A stretch of 64,000 nucleotides of DNA, taken from NCBI GenBank assembly GCA_025055115.1, contig JANWYJ010000073.1:1-64000 (forward strand). Reading direction: 5' to 3'. The notes under the pieces were generated by a model. The model was given only the letters and a program-made list of their open reading frames with translations, did not search any database and was not told the DNA's origin. Within the stretch, counting starts at the first letter, position 1; each line of letters starts with the position of its first letter. Of the stretch, positions 44,895 to 53,426 are shown one piece after another. A program made the position numbers and the translations under genes. Origin of the DNA: Gemmata sp. (GTDB lineage: Bacteria > Planctomycetota > Planctomycetia > Gemmatales > Gemmataceae).

Positions 44895-46010
44895 TTATTT
44901 CTCCACCGGGACGAACTTCACACACACGCAACGGCTGATCGCCACCGTCTGACCGGTTTCTTTCGCTCCCCCCGTCTTCAGGTCGCGTTCCCACACCCCG
45001 ACTTTGCCGCCGTTTTGGCTGGCAATGAGCATCCATTTGCCGGTCAGGTCGATGTTGAAGTTCCGCGGAATGTTGATATCGCCGGTGATGTGGCCGGCCG
45101 GTTCGAGCTGGCGGTTATCTTTCACCCGAAATACGGCAATGCTGTTGTGCCCGCGATTGGAGACATACACGAACTGGCCGTCGGGCGAGGTGATGCACTC
45201 GGCGGTGGTATTTCCGGGGGTTTCCTTGGGTAGCGTGCTGAGGGTTTGAACCACTTTGCCCCCTTGGACCACATTGACGGTCGAATTCAGTTCCCCACAG
45301 ACATAAAAGCCACCTTGGCCGCTGGGCAGGAACGTCATGTGCCGCGGACCGGTGCCGGGCGGGAGCGTCACGTCTTCGTCTTCATCTTCTTCCAGACCAT
45401 TTTTGATGCTCACATGAAAGACTTTCACTTTGTCGATGCCCAGATCGACGGTGTAGAGGTGATCGCCGGCGGCGTTGAAAGCGCAGCAATGGGCGTGCGG
45501 TTGCTTTTGCCGGCTGGGATGGGCACTACTGCCTTTGTGCTGCACGAAGCCGATACGGCGACCCAGTTTGCCATCCGCTTCGATGGCGAAAACGCAAGTG
45601 CTTCCACCGCCGTAGTTGGCGATCGCGGCCATGTTGCCTTGGGGGCTGATGGCGATATGGCAGGGGCCGGGGCCGCCGCTTTTGTCTTCGTTGAGTTTGG
45701 TCAGTTGACCGGTTTTGGCATTGAGGGCAAAGGCCACCACCGGGCCGCCATCTCGGCCCGACCCTTCCCCCACGGCATAGAGGAATTTTTTGGTGGGGTG
45801 AATGGCCAGAAACGAGGGACTGGCCATTTCCGCAGCCAATTCGGGTTTTGAAAGTTGGCCGGTCGTATCATCGAATTTGCAGCGGTAGATGCCTTGGCTA
45901 CCGTCGGGGCTGGTATAAGTGCCCAGAAACACCCACTGTTCGCCGGCCGCGGCCACAGAAACAATGCCCCCCAGCGCTAACATCACGACTACCCAACGCA
46001 TGCTGGTCAT
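44895..46010 (-). CDS. Secreted lactonase-family beta-propeller (6-phosphogluconolactonase-like)
   Basis: This 371-residue protein has a signal peptide (about 1-22) and a seven-bladed propeller of the lactonase (YbhE) family. Motifs are FLGTYTSPDGSQGIYRCKFD, SFLAIHPTKKFLYAVGE, GPCHIAISPQGNMAAIANYGGG, AHCCAFNAAGDHLYTVDLGIDKV and TTAECITSPDGQFVYVSNRGHNSIAVF. Cytoplasmic YbhE hydrolyses 6-phosphogluconolactone; exported planctomycete members must act on other lactones or sugars. An Asp/Glu run (EEDEDEDV) sits near the middle. It is divergent from the DUF1080 gene. Confidence 0.92.
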   Translation of the reverse strand: MTSMRWVVVMLALGGIVSVAAAGEQWVFLGTYTSPDGSQGIYRCKFDDTTGQLSKPELAAEMASPSFLAIHPTKKFLYAVGEGSGRDGGPVVAFALNAKTGQLTKLNEDKSGGPGPCHIAISPQGNMAAIANYGGGSTCVFAIEADGKLGRRIGFVQHKGSSAHPSRQKQPHAHCCAFNAAGDHLYTVDLGIDKVKVFHVSIKNGLEEDEDEDVTLPPGTGPRHMTFLPSGQGGFYVCGELNSTVNVVQGGKVVQTLSTLPKETPGNTTAECITSPDGQFVYVSNRGHNSIAVFRVKDNRQLEPAGHITGDINIPRNFNIDLTGKWMLIASQNGGKVGVWERDLKTGGAKETGQTVAISRCVCVKFVPVEK

Positions 46011-46147
46011 GGCGATAGCCTCCCAGAAAAAGTCCCAAAACGGTTCTCCTCACAACCGCTGGCGTTGATCATAATAGGAGTCGTCGCCGGCATAGACGGA
46101 AAAACGATCCCACGGAACCGAGAAATTCCAAAGTCTCATTCCCAGGA

Positions 46148-46915
46148 ATGACCATGATGCGGACGCTGCTGATGCCCGGGGCACTGCTGCTGGCGCTGGG
46201 TCTGGTGGCTGGTGGTCAAGACCCTGCGCCTGCCCCCCTAGCCGCCGATGCCCACGGTTGGATCGACCTGATGCGCCCCGAGGTGTGGCGCAAAGTTGAT
46301 GAACGGTGGATTTTCACCGATGCGGTGAAATTAGCCCCCAACGCCAAGGGCAAAGCCGATGCTGCGCTCAAAGGCGAACGCCGAGCCAGCGGCCCGATTT
46401 GGCTCAACGGCGAAACCGGACGGCTCCCCAACCTCATCACCAAAGAGGCCTTTGGCGATTGCGAAATCCATGTCGAATTCCTCCTGGCCAAAGGCTCCAA
46501 TGGCGGGGTCAAATTCCATGAGGTTTATGAAATTCAGATACTCGATAGCTATGGCAAGAAAGAACTGACCGGCAGCGACAACGGCGGCATTTATCCCCGT
46601 GCCAATCTCGAAAAAGGCGGCTACCTCGACAAAGGTATTCCCCCCCAGGTGAACGCTTCCAAACCGCCCGGCGAATGGCAGACACTCACCGCCATTTGGC
46701 GCTCGCCCCGTTTTAATGAGAAAGGTGAGAAAATCGCCCACGCCATGATCGTGAAAGCAACCCTCAACGGCCAAGTGATTCATGAGAACGTCGAAGTGAA
46801 AACCCCCACCGGTGGCAATTGGATGAAGAAAGAAACCCCCACCGGCTCATTCATGCTCCAAAGTGATCACGGCCCCATTGCCTGGCGGAATGTGAAAATT
46901 CGCCCGTTGAAGTAA
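46148..46915 (+). CDS. DUF1080 (3-keto-disaccharide hydrolase family) secreted protein
   Basis: The 255-residue protein has a signal peptide (about 1-23) and one concanavalin-like DUF1080 domain: LITKEAFGDCEIHVEFLLAK, SNGGVKFHEVYEIQILDSYG, DNGGIYPRANLEKGG, WQTLTAIWRSPRF and SFMLQSDHGPIAWRNVKIRPL. Members bind or cleave oxidised glycans; a 3-keto-disaccharide hydrolase activity has been described in the family. Together with the lactonase and sulfatase beside it, this stretch looks like extracellular carbohydrate processing, though the genes are not in one operon. ATG 46148 begins MTMMRTLL; 46157 is an alternative. Confidence 0.93.
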   Translation: MTMMRTLLMPGALLLALGLVAGGQDPAPAPLAADAHGWIDLMRPEVWRKVDERWIFTDAVKLAPNAKGKADAALKGERRASGPIWLNGETGRLPNLITKEAFGDCEIHVEFLLAKGSNGGVKFHEVYEIQILDSYGKKELTGSDNGGIYPRANLEKGGYLDKGIPPQVNASKPPGEWQTLTAIWRSPRFNEKGEKIAHAMIVKATLNGQVIHENVEVKTPTGGNWMKKETPTGSFMLQSDHGPIAWRNVKIRPLK

Positions 46916-46998
46916 TGGCTCTCCCGAAGCCACAACCCCGGCGGGTGGGTTCCCGTCTGAACAACCTTTTCAGGACTTCGCCCACACTGCCGACTCCC

Positions 46999-47104
46999 GA
47001 TGCCGTGCGTGCTCCTGTTCACGTTGCAACTTTCGACTCGTATCGCTCGATGACGCAAATAGCCAAACTGATGCCGTGCGTGCTTCTGTTCGCAGCGTTA
47101 CAAC
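46999..47104. repeat. Spaced direct repeat (step 71)
   Basis: GATGCCGTGCGTGCTCCTGT at 46999-47030 recurs at 47070-47104 with a few changes. It lies in the 261 bp spacer before the sulfatase gene, which shows no gene. Confidence 0.85.
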
Positions 47105-47176
47105 CGCGGTATTCTCGGGTGTGGTCGTTGTGAACCGTGGAAATTCCTAGAAACACTTCACCGTTGAGGTTTTCCG

Positions 47177-48772
47177 ATGCGATGGCTCGTCACAACACTG
47201 CTGGTACTCGCGGCTAGCTTGCCCGGAGTGGCTGCTGAAAAACCGAATATCCTCTTCTGTTTTGCCGACGATTGGGGTCGCTACGCGTCGTGCTATGCCC
47301 CACTGGATGCCAAGCCGACCGCCAATAGCGTCATTCAAACCCCGCACATCGATACGGTGGCCCGTCGCGGCGTGATCTTCCGGAATGCCTTCGTCCCGGC
47401 ACCGTCGTGCACGCCCTGCCGCAGTTCGCTGCTGAGTGGGCGCTATTTCTTCAACACCGGTCGCGGTGCGATTCTCAGCGGGGCCGTGTGGGACGAAAAA
47501 ATCCCGTCCTCCCCGCTGCTGCTGCGCGACCGGGGCTACGACATTGGCAAAATCGGCAAAGTGTGGAGTCCCGGCGTCCCGGTCGATGCGCCCATCGGCG
47601 AACAGCGCTACGCCTACCAGAAATCGGGCATGGGCTTCAACAACTTCTCCCAACAAGCCACACAAGCGGTCCAACAAGGTAAAACCGTCGCTGCCGCCAA
47701 AGCGGACCTCATCGCCCAAGTCCAAGGCAATTTCGCCGCGTTCCTCAAGGCCCGCGATCCCCAAAAACCGTTCTTTTTCTGGTTTGGCCCCACGAATGTG
47801 CACCGCAAATGGGTGAAAGGCTCGGGGAAGGCCTTGTGGGGCATCGACCCCGACGCACTGAAAGGAAAGTTGCCGTCGTTTCTCCCCGATGTTCCCGAAG
47901 TGCGAGAAGATTTCGCGGATTATCTGGGCGAAGCCCAAGCCTTTGATGCCTGCGTCGGTATTTTGCTCCAGCAACTCAAAGAAGCCGGCGAACTGGAGAA
48001 GACGGTGGTGGTCATCAGCGGCGACCATGGCGCCCCGGGCTTCCCCGGGGGCAAGTGCAACCTCTACGACTTCGGCACCGCCGTGGCCCTGGTGATTGCC
48101 GGCCCGGGCATTCCCGGCCCCCGGGTGGTCGACGACTTTACCAATCTCATGGACCTGACCCCCACCTTCCTCGAAATCGGTGGGGTGAAATTCCCTGAAG
48201 GGTTGGATGGGAAGTCGCTCTGGCCAGTGTTGACCTCCAAGCAGCAAGGTCTGGTCGACCCGCAGCGCACATGGGTTGTCACGGGTCGTGAACGGCATGT
48301 CGGCGATGCCCGCGCCGGCAACAAACCCTATCCGCAACGGGCCTTACGCACCAAAGACTTCCTCTACATCCGCAATTTCGCCCCCGATCGCTACCCTATG
48401 GGCGATCCCCAAGCGGTCACGGTCGACTCCGCACCCACCGCCAACGAACTCGAAAACAACACGTTCGTAGCCTTCGCGGATATGGACGCTAGCCCCACCA
48501 AAGCGTGGTTGGTCGCTCACCGCAACGATCCACAATGGCAATGGCACTACAACTATGCCTTCGCCAAACGCCCCGCGGAGGAACTGTACGATCTCCGCAA
48601 CGACCCTGATCAGGTGAAAAATGTGGCCACCGACAAAAACTACGAAACGATACGCCAAGAGATGGCCAATCGCCTCATAAAGATTCTCACTCAGGCCGGC
48701 GATCCGCGCGTGGTGGAAAAAGATTGCCGTTTCGAGAAACCCCCGTTCACCGATTTTGTCCGCAAGAAGTGA
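47177..48772 (+). CDS. Secreted type I sulfatase
   Basis: This 531-residue protein has a signal peptide (about 1-20) and the sulfatase fold. Metal-binding Asp31 and Asp32 lie in FADDWG. The formylglycine signature C-x-P-x-R is present as Cys78-Thr-Pro80-Cys-Arg82 in [29 protein letters not shown] supplies further metal ligands, and the C-terminus has [14 protein letters not shown]. Cys78 must be converted to formylglycine by a maturase that is not in this window. It should remove sulfate esters from polysaccharides; the substrate is unknown. Confidence 0.95.
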   Translation: MRWLVTTLLVLAASLPGVAAEKPNILFCFADDWGRYASCYAPLDAKPTANSVIQTPHIDTVARRGVIFRNAFVPAPSCTPCRSSLLSGRYFFNTGRGAILSGAVWDEKIPSSPLLLRDRGYDIGKIGKVWSPGVPVDAPIGEQRYAYQKSGMGFNNFSQQATQAVQQGKTVAAAKADLIAQVQGNFAAFLKARDPQKPFFFWFGPTNVHRKWVKGSGKALWGIDPDALKGKLPSFLPDVPEVREDFADYLGEAQAFDACVGILLQQLKEAGELEKTVVVISGDHGAPGFPGGKCNLYDFGTAVALVIAGPGIPGPRVVDDFTNLMDLTPTFLEIGGVKFPEGLDGKSLWPVLTSKQQGLVDPQRTWVVTGRERHVGDARAGNKPYPQRALRTKDFLYIRNFAPDRYPMGDPQAVTVDSAPTANELENNTFVAFADMDASPTKAWLVAHRNDPQWQWHYNYAFAKRPAEELYDLRNDPDQVKNVATDKNYETIRQEMANRLIKILTQAGDPRVVEKDCRFEKPPFTDFVRKK

Positions 48773-48822
48773 CACTAACGGAATCGACCACATCGCGTAG
48801 GGAGGGAGGGACAGAGCGCCCC

Positions 48823-48933
48823 CGGCCTAGCAGGTGAACCCAGAGTCGTTCACTTCCTCGTGGCTTTCCATCGGAGTCTGGGACCCCGACGTGGCCGCGG
48901 CCTAGCAGGTGAACCCAAAGTCGTTCACTTCCT
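48823..48933. repeat. Spaced direct repeat (step 75)
   Basis: 36 bp beginning CGGCCTAGCAGGTGAACCCA at 48823-48858 recur at 48898-48933 with one mismatch, in the spacer after the sulfatase gene. Confidence 0.9.
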
Positions 48934-49008
48934 GAACGATCGCCCTGCGACGAGCCACGGATAAGCACCATGTGATCGGCAATCGTTCCCGGGAAGTAAC
49001 GCGAGACG

Positions 49009-49284
49009 ATGGCCGTGGCCACCCAGCGACGCATGCAAAATGGTGCTCCCAGCGCCGACATGGCCACGACACCGAAACCTCAGAGTACCGGAAAGTACTC
49101 CGACTTCACGGCCAGCAACCAGCTTCGTTACGAAGGATTGGCCGCCCGAAATCCCTTGCGATGTTCGCTGTGTGGCTGGCCCAAGGCGCAGGTGAAGACG
49201 CCGACGGTTGAGGCCAACGTGGCTTTCACCCGATGTGGCTTTCATCCGATGTGGCTTTCATCCGATGTGGCCTTCACCCGATGA
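49009..49284 (+). CDS. Small CxxC protein with repeat-expanded C-terminus
   Basis: This 91-residue hypothetical protein (ATG 49033 is an alternative start) contains CSLCGWPKAQVKTPTVEANV, which is reminiscent of the first half of the ClpX zinc-binding domain (C-S-F-C-G-K...V). Directly after it, a 16 bp unit is present four times (49219-49282); three extra units add 48 bp and so keep the frame. Without them the protein would end VEANVAFTR, and with them it still ends VAFTR. That frame-preserving duplication of a gene end supports a real gene. Both the partial zinc motif and the gene itself remain tentative. Confidence 0.45.
   Translation: MAVATQRRMQNGAPSADMATTPKPQSTGKYSDFTASNQLRYEGLAARNPLRCSLCGWPKAQVKTPTVEANVAFTRCGFHPMWLSSDVAFTR
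49219..49282. repeat. Four tandem 16 bp units
   Basis: GTGGCTTTCACCCGAT and close variants at 49219-49234, 49235-49250, 49251-49266 and 49267-49282, at the 3' end of the small CxxC gene. Confidence 0.93.
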
Positions 49285-49333
49285 TGAGGCAGCTGGGGCT
49301 GGCCTCAGCGGGGGTGGAGAGGCCGACAGGCCA

Positions 49334-49576
49334 TCACCACGATGACGGTTCAGAGGCTTCACGAGTACGCGGATGGGGCGCTGGAGCCACTTCCAGCACC
49401 GTTACCCCAGGCCGGGTGGGCGGAGCCAAAGGCGGAGGATCGTCGGCAGCCAGCGGGGGCGGTTCCAGGATCGCTTCCTGATGCTGATCGACCTGCACCG
49501 CGATGTTCGCGTCCTGAGCGGATTGGCAGCCGATCAAAAGGCTAGCCAGTACAAGGAGTGTGATCCGACGGACCAT
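49334..49576 (-). CDS. Small lipoprotein, unknown function
   Basis: The 80-residue protein has a signal sequence and lipobox LLIGC (lipidated Cys17), followed by a Pro-rich tail (EPPPLAADDPPPLAPPTRP) without recognisable domains. It lies downstream of the DUF2330 gene on the same strand, separated by 168 bp. The lipobox is strong and the frame is clean, but the protein is short and compositionally biased. Confidence 0.6.
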   Translation of the reverse strand: MVRRITLLVLASLLIGCQSAQDANIAVQVDQHQEAILEPPPLAADDPPPLAPPTRPGVTVLEVAPAPHPRTREASEPSSW

Positions 49577-49744
49577 CAGTAACTCCCGGCGTGGTAAGGA
49601 AGCTTCGCGGTTCGTGCTATGGTATTATACGTTTGCCGCGACATGATATTTCGGGTGAGGCCACAGAATCGCCTCACCGGCTCTGCGGCCGTGGCGAGAA
49701 ACACTGATGGGTGTTGTTGATGGTGTGTCTTCCGTTCCGTTCGG

Positions 49745-50956
49745 CTACGTTCGGCGGAGCCAACGCCATGTGATCCAACTGCCTGCGACGAGCAACACTG
49801 GCACACCCAGGTAAATCGCCAAATGCCACCACGGTGTGACGGAAACAATCTGCGTGCGGGTGATAATGAGCGGCGGGCGGGCCACTGGGGCCGGGTCCGG
49901 GGAAGGCTCGAAGTATACTTCGTCAACGGCTGGCCGCGGCGACGAACGATCTTCGAATTCCGTCAGCCACATTCCCGCCGCTTCGGGGGGGGTGAAGGCT
50001 GGTTTGCCATCTTGGCGTGGCGGATCGACCAATTTCGCGAGCTTGAAGACCTCAGGCCAGCGGGGCGATTGAACCGAACCCGCCCACACCGTTGCGCCGG
50101 GCCACACTTGCCCGCCCTGGCCCAGCCGGCCGGTATAACGGCTCGGTGCCGCCAGATAGACACGCAAAAGACGCTGGCTTTTCTCAGCGGTCAGCGGTTC
50201 TCCCGGCGGTTCGCGATAGGGGTAGAAGGGTTTGTCGGTCTGGAACGACATCCGGATGGGTCGCATCGTGTGATGGATGGAATCCACCGGAAGCTTGGGG
50301 CGGTTGTCGGGTGTCAACCGGGCAATCTTGAAGGCAGTAATACACCACTGATCCTGGACATATTTCCCCAGCCACGGTTCAATCCCGGGGGGGGCTTCAA
50401 AGCCGTTTTTGGCTAACCATTGGGCGAGTTGCTGTTGACCACGTTCAGGCCCATCGCCTGCGCCGGGGCGAAAGTAGAGTACGGCGACGTCGAAATCCCC
50501 CACCCGTTTTTGCTCCAACACCTCCACAGTGCCTTCCTTCGCTGGCTCGGGTCCCCAAGCCCCTCCCAGTGCTCGATCCTCCGGCAATGCGGATTGGCTG
50601 GGAATGGAACATCCTGAGAAAAAGGGCTTCATGACTTCCTTGGTTTGTTCGCGGTACTCCACAGGCGGCGCGGTGATCGTTTCCAATTCGTAGAAAAGGT
50701 CGTCAGTCACAACATCCAGATCCGGAGGTGTGGGCGTAGGGACCAGGAAACCGAAACTGTAGCTGCTACTGTGGAAGTTGGCACTGCGGATGAAGTGTTC
50801 CGTTTTCGTCTTCTCATCCCAAACGATGAATGCCTCTTCATAAGCAATCGCGACACGTTGATTCGGCGGGGGAACAACCGCACAGCCCCACACCGCATCC
50901 GGAAGCGATACGCAAACCGTGACAGCCACAAGAATAAGGCAGCCGAGGAGTTTCAT
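49745..50956 (-). CDS. DUF2330 domain protein with C-terminal membrane anchor
   Basis: This 403-residue protein has a signal peptide (MKLLGCLILVAVTVCVS) and then the DUF2330 opening: WGCAVVPPPNQRVAIAYEEA, FIVWDEKTKTEHFIRSANF, FGFLVPTPTPPDLDVV. A hydrophobic helix near the end (WWHLAIYLGVPVLLVAGSWI) followed by WRWLRRT anchors it with the bulk outside. The function of DUF2330 is not known. GGAG precedes the ATG at 50956, which overlaps the stop of the small membrane protein gene as ATGA, so the two are coupled. Confidence 0.88.
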   Translation of the reverse strand: MKLLGCLILVAVTVCVSLPDAVWGCAVVPPPNQRVAIAYEEAFIVWDEKTKTEHFIRSANFHSSSYSFGFLVPTPTPPDLDVVTDDLFYELETITAPPVEYREQTKEVMKPFFSGCSIPSQSALPEDRALGGAWGPEPAKEGTVEVLEQKRVGDFDVAVLYFRPGAGDGPERGQQQLAQWLAKNGFEAPPGIEPWLGKYVQDQWCITAFKIARLTPDNRPKLPVDSIHHTMRPIRMSFQTDKPFYPYREPPGEPLTAEKSQRLLRVYLAAPSRYTGRLGQGGQVWPGATVWAGSVQSPRWPEVFKLAKLVDPPRQDGKPAFTPPEAAGMWLTEFEDRSSPRPAVDEVYFEPSPDPAPVARPPLIITRTQIVSVTPWWHLAIYLGVPVLLVAGSWITWRWLRRT

Positions 50957-51156
50957 GGGTTCTCCGAATTGAGTCGCATCGGGAGAAACACGGGTTCGTG
51001 ATCGACATCGTCGCCGTGGCAACCGTGTGCGAACAGGGGAATGAGCAAAACCCCAATAGCGACCATCAGCCACACCGCGGAGAACCACCCACGGCCCGGC
51101 TTGGCGGCGGGGAGCTTGGTGGGCAGCCAGGGTGTTGGGAGGAGAGTGGCTTTCAC
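50953..51156 (-). CDS. Small single-pass membrane protein, DUF2330 operon
   Basis: The 67-residue protein has one strong membrane helix (about 25-45; FSAVWLMVAIGVLLIPLFA) followed by HGCHGDDVDHEP. It starts with GTG. Both ends overlap neighbouring genes by 4 bp (GTGA with the esterase stop, ATGA with the DUF2330 start), which is good evidence that it is translated despite its size. The function is unknown; it may be a partner of the DUF2330 protein. Confidence 0.72.
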   Translation of the reverse strand: MKATLLPTPWLPTKLPAAKPGRGWFSAVWLMVAIGVLLIPLFAHGCHGDDVDHEPVFLPMRLNSENP

Positions 51157-52100
51157 GGGGTTACTTTCAAATGAGTATCGAGGAATTTCAGGGAATCGTG
51201 GATTGTCCGGGTGAGGGTTTTCCCATTCCAGCCGTGGCCCGCGCCACGCAGGGGAATCAGTTGCGCAGTCGCTTGGACATGGTGAAGTTTTTTGAGCAAA
51301 TTCTCAGAATGCACAATAGGAACGATCAGATCGAAGGTGCCGTGGAAGATCAGCACGGGGGGGGCTTTGGCAGTTACATAGTTGAGCGGCGAGGCCGTTT
51401 GGTAAATTTTCGGGTCTTTTTTGCACTCAGGGCCGAACACGGGAACCATGTAACTGTCTTCCAAACCGGGGCTGTTGGCGTATAAACTCAAGTCGGTTGG
51501 GCCGAAGAAATCGACGACGCACTGCACCCGTGAGCTTTCCTGAAGGTTCTCGCCCACATCCCAACCATCCACGCGGTCGGCTAAGCCCAATAGCAGCGCC
51601 AAATGGCCACCGGCCGAGAATCCGACGGCAGCGAATTTCTCCCGGTCGATATTCCACTTCTGGGCATTGGCGCGCAGATAACGTACCGCGGCTCGGGCAT
51701 CCTGAATTTGAGCCGGGAAACGGTGTTTGGGAGCTAAACGGTAACTTACTGCTGCCGCGACATACCCTTGCTGCGCGAATTGTTCCATCACACTGGGGGT
51801 GGGTGTGCCTTGGCCATCGCGGCTGCCGATCGATAAGTCGCGGCGGTGACCGGTTTTCCACGCCCCTCCGTGCAAAAGCACCACGCACGGAAACGGACCA
51901 CCGGTCGTGGGTTTGGCAAGGTCGAGTTCGAGTTTGTCCGGGCCGTGGGTCGCGTAGAGAATGTCGCGGGTGATGGTGATAGCCCGCGGTTGTGCCCCGG
52001 AACCTTTCGGTTCATGCGGTGGCGGCGCTACCGGGGCAGACAGACCCAGCGCTGCGACCCCAACGGCTGCGCTAAGGCTGAGAAACAGTTTCGGCATCAT
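51153..52100 (-). CDS. Secreted alpha/beta hydrolase (BD-FAE/esterase-like)
   Basis: The protein has 315 residues. A signal peptide (about 1-25) is followed by an alpha/beta hydrolase with the oxyanion-hole motif LLHGGAWKTG, the nucleophile elbow GFSAGGHLAL (Ser), VCCV-like core strands VQCVVDFFGPTDL, and a late acid/His pair (VLIFHGTFDLIVP and GAGHGWNG). This matches carboxylesterases and deacetylases of the BD-FAE type that trim acetyl or feruloyl groups from polysaccharides. ATG 52100 follows GAGGGG; ATG 52097 is an alternative. It is the first gene of the coupled set esterase - small membrane protein - DUF2330. Confidence 0.92.
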   Translation of the reverse strand: MMPKLFLSLSAAVGVAALGLSAPVAPPPHEPKGSGAQPRAITITRDILYATHGPDKLELDLAKPTTGGPFPCVVLLHGGAWKTGHRRDLSIGSRDGQGTPTPSVMEQFAQQGYVAAAVSYRLAPKHRFPAQIQDARAAVRYLRANAQKWNIDREKFAAVGFSAGGHLALLLGLADRVDGWDVGENLQESSRVQCVVDFFGPTDLSLYANSPGLEDSYMVPVFGPECKKDPKIYQTASPLNYVTAKAPPVLIFHGTFDLIVPIVHSENLLKKLHHVQATAQLIPLRGAGHGWNGKTLTRTIHDSLKFLDTHLKVTP

Positions 52101-52114
52101 GCGCTCACCCCTCA

Positions 52115-52213
52115 AAAATTCTACTCGCAGCACAATTTTTGCCGAGTTCCTGGTCAGACCGTAGAGCTTCTACAAGCTAGGACCCTGAAAATTCTACTCG
52201 CAGCACAATTTTT
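52115..52213. repeat. Perfect spaced repeat (step 73) upstream of the esterase gene
   Basis: 26 identical bases beginning AAAATTCTACTCGCAGCAC at 52115-52140 recur at 52188-52213. The spacer contains the small hairpin GTAGAgctTCTAC (52161-52173). It lies between divergent genes. Confidence 0.93.
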
Positions 52214-52349
52214 CCTGAAGTCGGGCGTCGGTGGCTCTCGTTGATACCAACGGCCTATCCTGCTTATGAAAATTGGCGTTCTGCGAGAAGTAAGCTACAG
52301 TCGAGTAGGTTGTTGCCCATTGTTAACAGGGTTGCGTCAGGCTCGCAGA

Positions 52350-53138
52350 ATGAATCCTCTTGTCGTATGCCCGGGGTGCGGCTTTCGGGGTCGGTTGCCG
52401 GAAGGGTTGAACCGGTTGCAAACCATCGTTTGCCCTCAATGTCGCCAGGAAGTGGCCGTGCAGCAATTGCAGTCCATCGCCACACCGATTGATGATGCTT
52501 CGTACCCCATTTGGGTGGACGAGCAACCGCACCGGCCAAACCCTGCTCCTGATCCGGCCCTCCCTCCGCTGGAGCCGTACACCGGGGAATTCATGAAGGA
52601 AGAAGCCGAACGCTTCTCTCAATATGTTACCGCCCGGCTGACCGAGTTGCACCGGCGCCGGCTAGAAATGGCGGAAGCGGAAAATCGCTTCGAGCTGATG
52701 ACGATGGAGCGAAAACAAGAACTTGTCCGTCATCGGGAGGCGCTGTTGGCCGAACGCGAAGCCCTCCGCGATCGCCAACAGGCGCTTCAAGCGAAAGAAG
52801 AAATGCTCGCAGCCCGCGAGGCTGCGCTAGCGGCTCGCGAAGCCGAATTGGTGGCGCGCGAAGCCCGTGTGGCACGCTCCGAGGCCCGCGCCGCCGACAT
52901 CGACCGCCGCATGGCCGAATTACGGGCCACCATCGACACACTCGATGCCCGCCGCGCCGCCTTGGCCGAAGAACGGGCCGAACTCGATCGGCGTGCTGAA
53001 GCGTTGGACAAAGCCGAACTGGCTATGCATCGCCGCACCGCCGAACTCGACGAACTCGACGAACGGCTGCGCATGGAACAGGAGGAGTTCGAATTACTCA
53101 AAGAGCAATTCTTCGCAACCCACAATCCGTCGGAGTAG
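52350..53138 (+). CDS. Zinc-ribbon plus coiled-coil protein
   Basis: The 262-residue protein has an N-terminal zinc ribbon (VVCPGCGFRGRLPEGL and VCPQCRQEV, four Cys) and a Pro-rich linker. It then has a continuous heptad-type coiled coil (about 90-258) made of repeated AREAALAAREAELVAREARV-like units. No signal peptide is present, so it is cytoplasmic. Function is unknown; the domain order resembles planctomycete scaffold or nucleic-acid-associated proteins. ATG 52350 begins at the ribbon; an in-frame ATG at 52266 would add 28 residues. Confidence 0.78.
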   Translation: MNPLVVCPGCGFRGRLPEGLNRLQTIVCPQCRQEVAVQQLQSIATPIDDASYPIWVDEQPHRPNPAPDPALPPLEPYTGEFMKEEAERFSQYVTARLTELHRRRLEMAEAENRFELMTMERKQELVRHREALLAEREALRDRQQALQAKEEMLAAREAALAAREAELVAREARVARSEARAADIDRRMAELRATIDTLDARRAALAEERAELDRRAEALDKAELAMHRRTAELDELDERLRMEQEEFELLKEQFFATHNPSE

Positions 53139-53156
53139 CGCTACCGGCCGATTTCC

Positions 53157-53232
53157 AACCCATCACGCCCCATCCCTCGGGGAAGTAGCTCCACCGGTCT
53201 GCCGCAAACCCATCACGCCCCATCCCTCGGGG
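53157..53232. repeat. Spaced direct repeat (step 50)
   Basis: 26 identical bases beginning AACCCATCACGCCCCATCCC at 53157-53182 recur at 53207-53232. The spacer 53139-53426 has no gene that I can support. Confidence 0.92.
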
Positions 53233-53426
53233 CTAATCGCGACACAAGAAACCCATCCGCCATGCGCGGCGCAGTTGGGGCCGGCCACGACTCTCGGCAA
53301 CGGCGGCCGTTGGCACCCTGCGGCGATAGCGACGCCAAAAGGTCCACGCATGTGCCAAACGGTCAGGTCGCGGCCGGTGGTATCGGTGGTTCCACCGCTT
53401 GCGTCTCACAATCGCCACCGCTTTTC

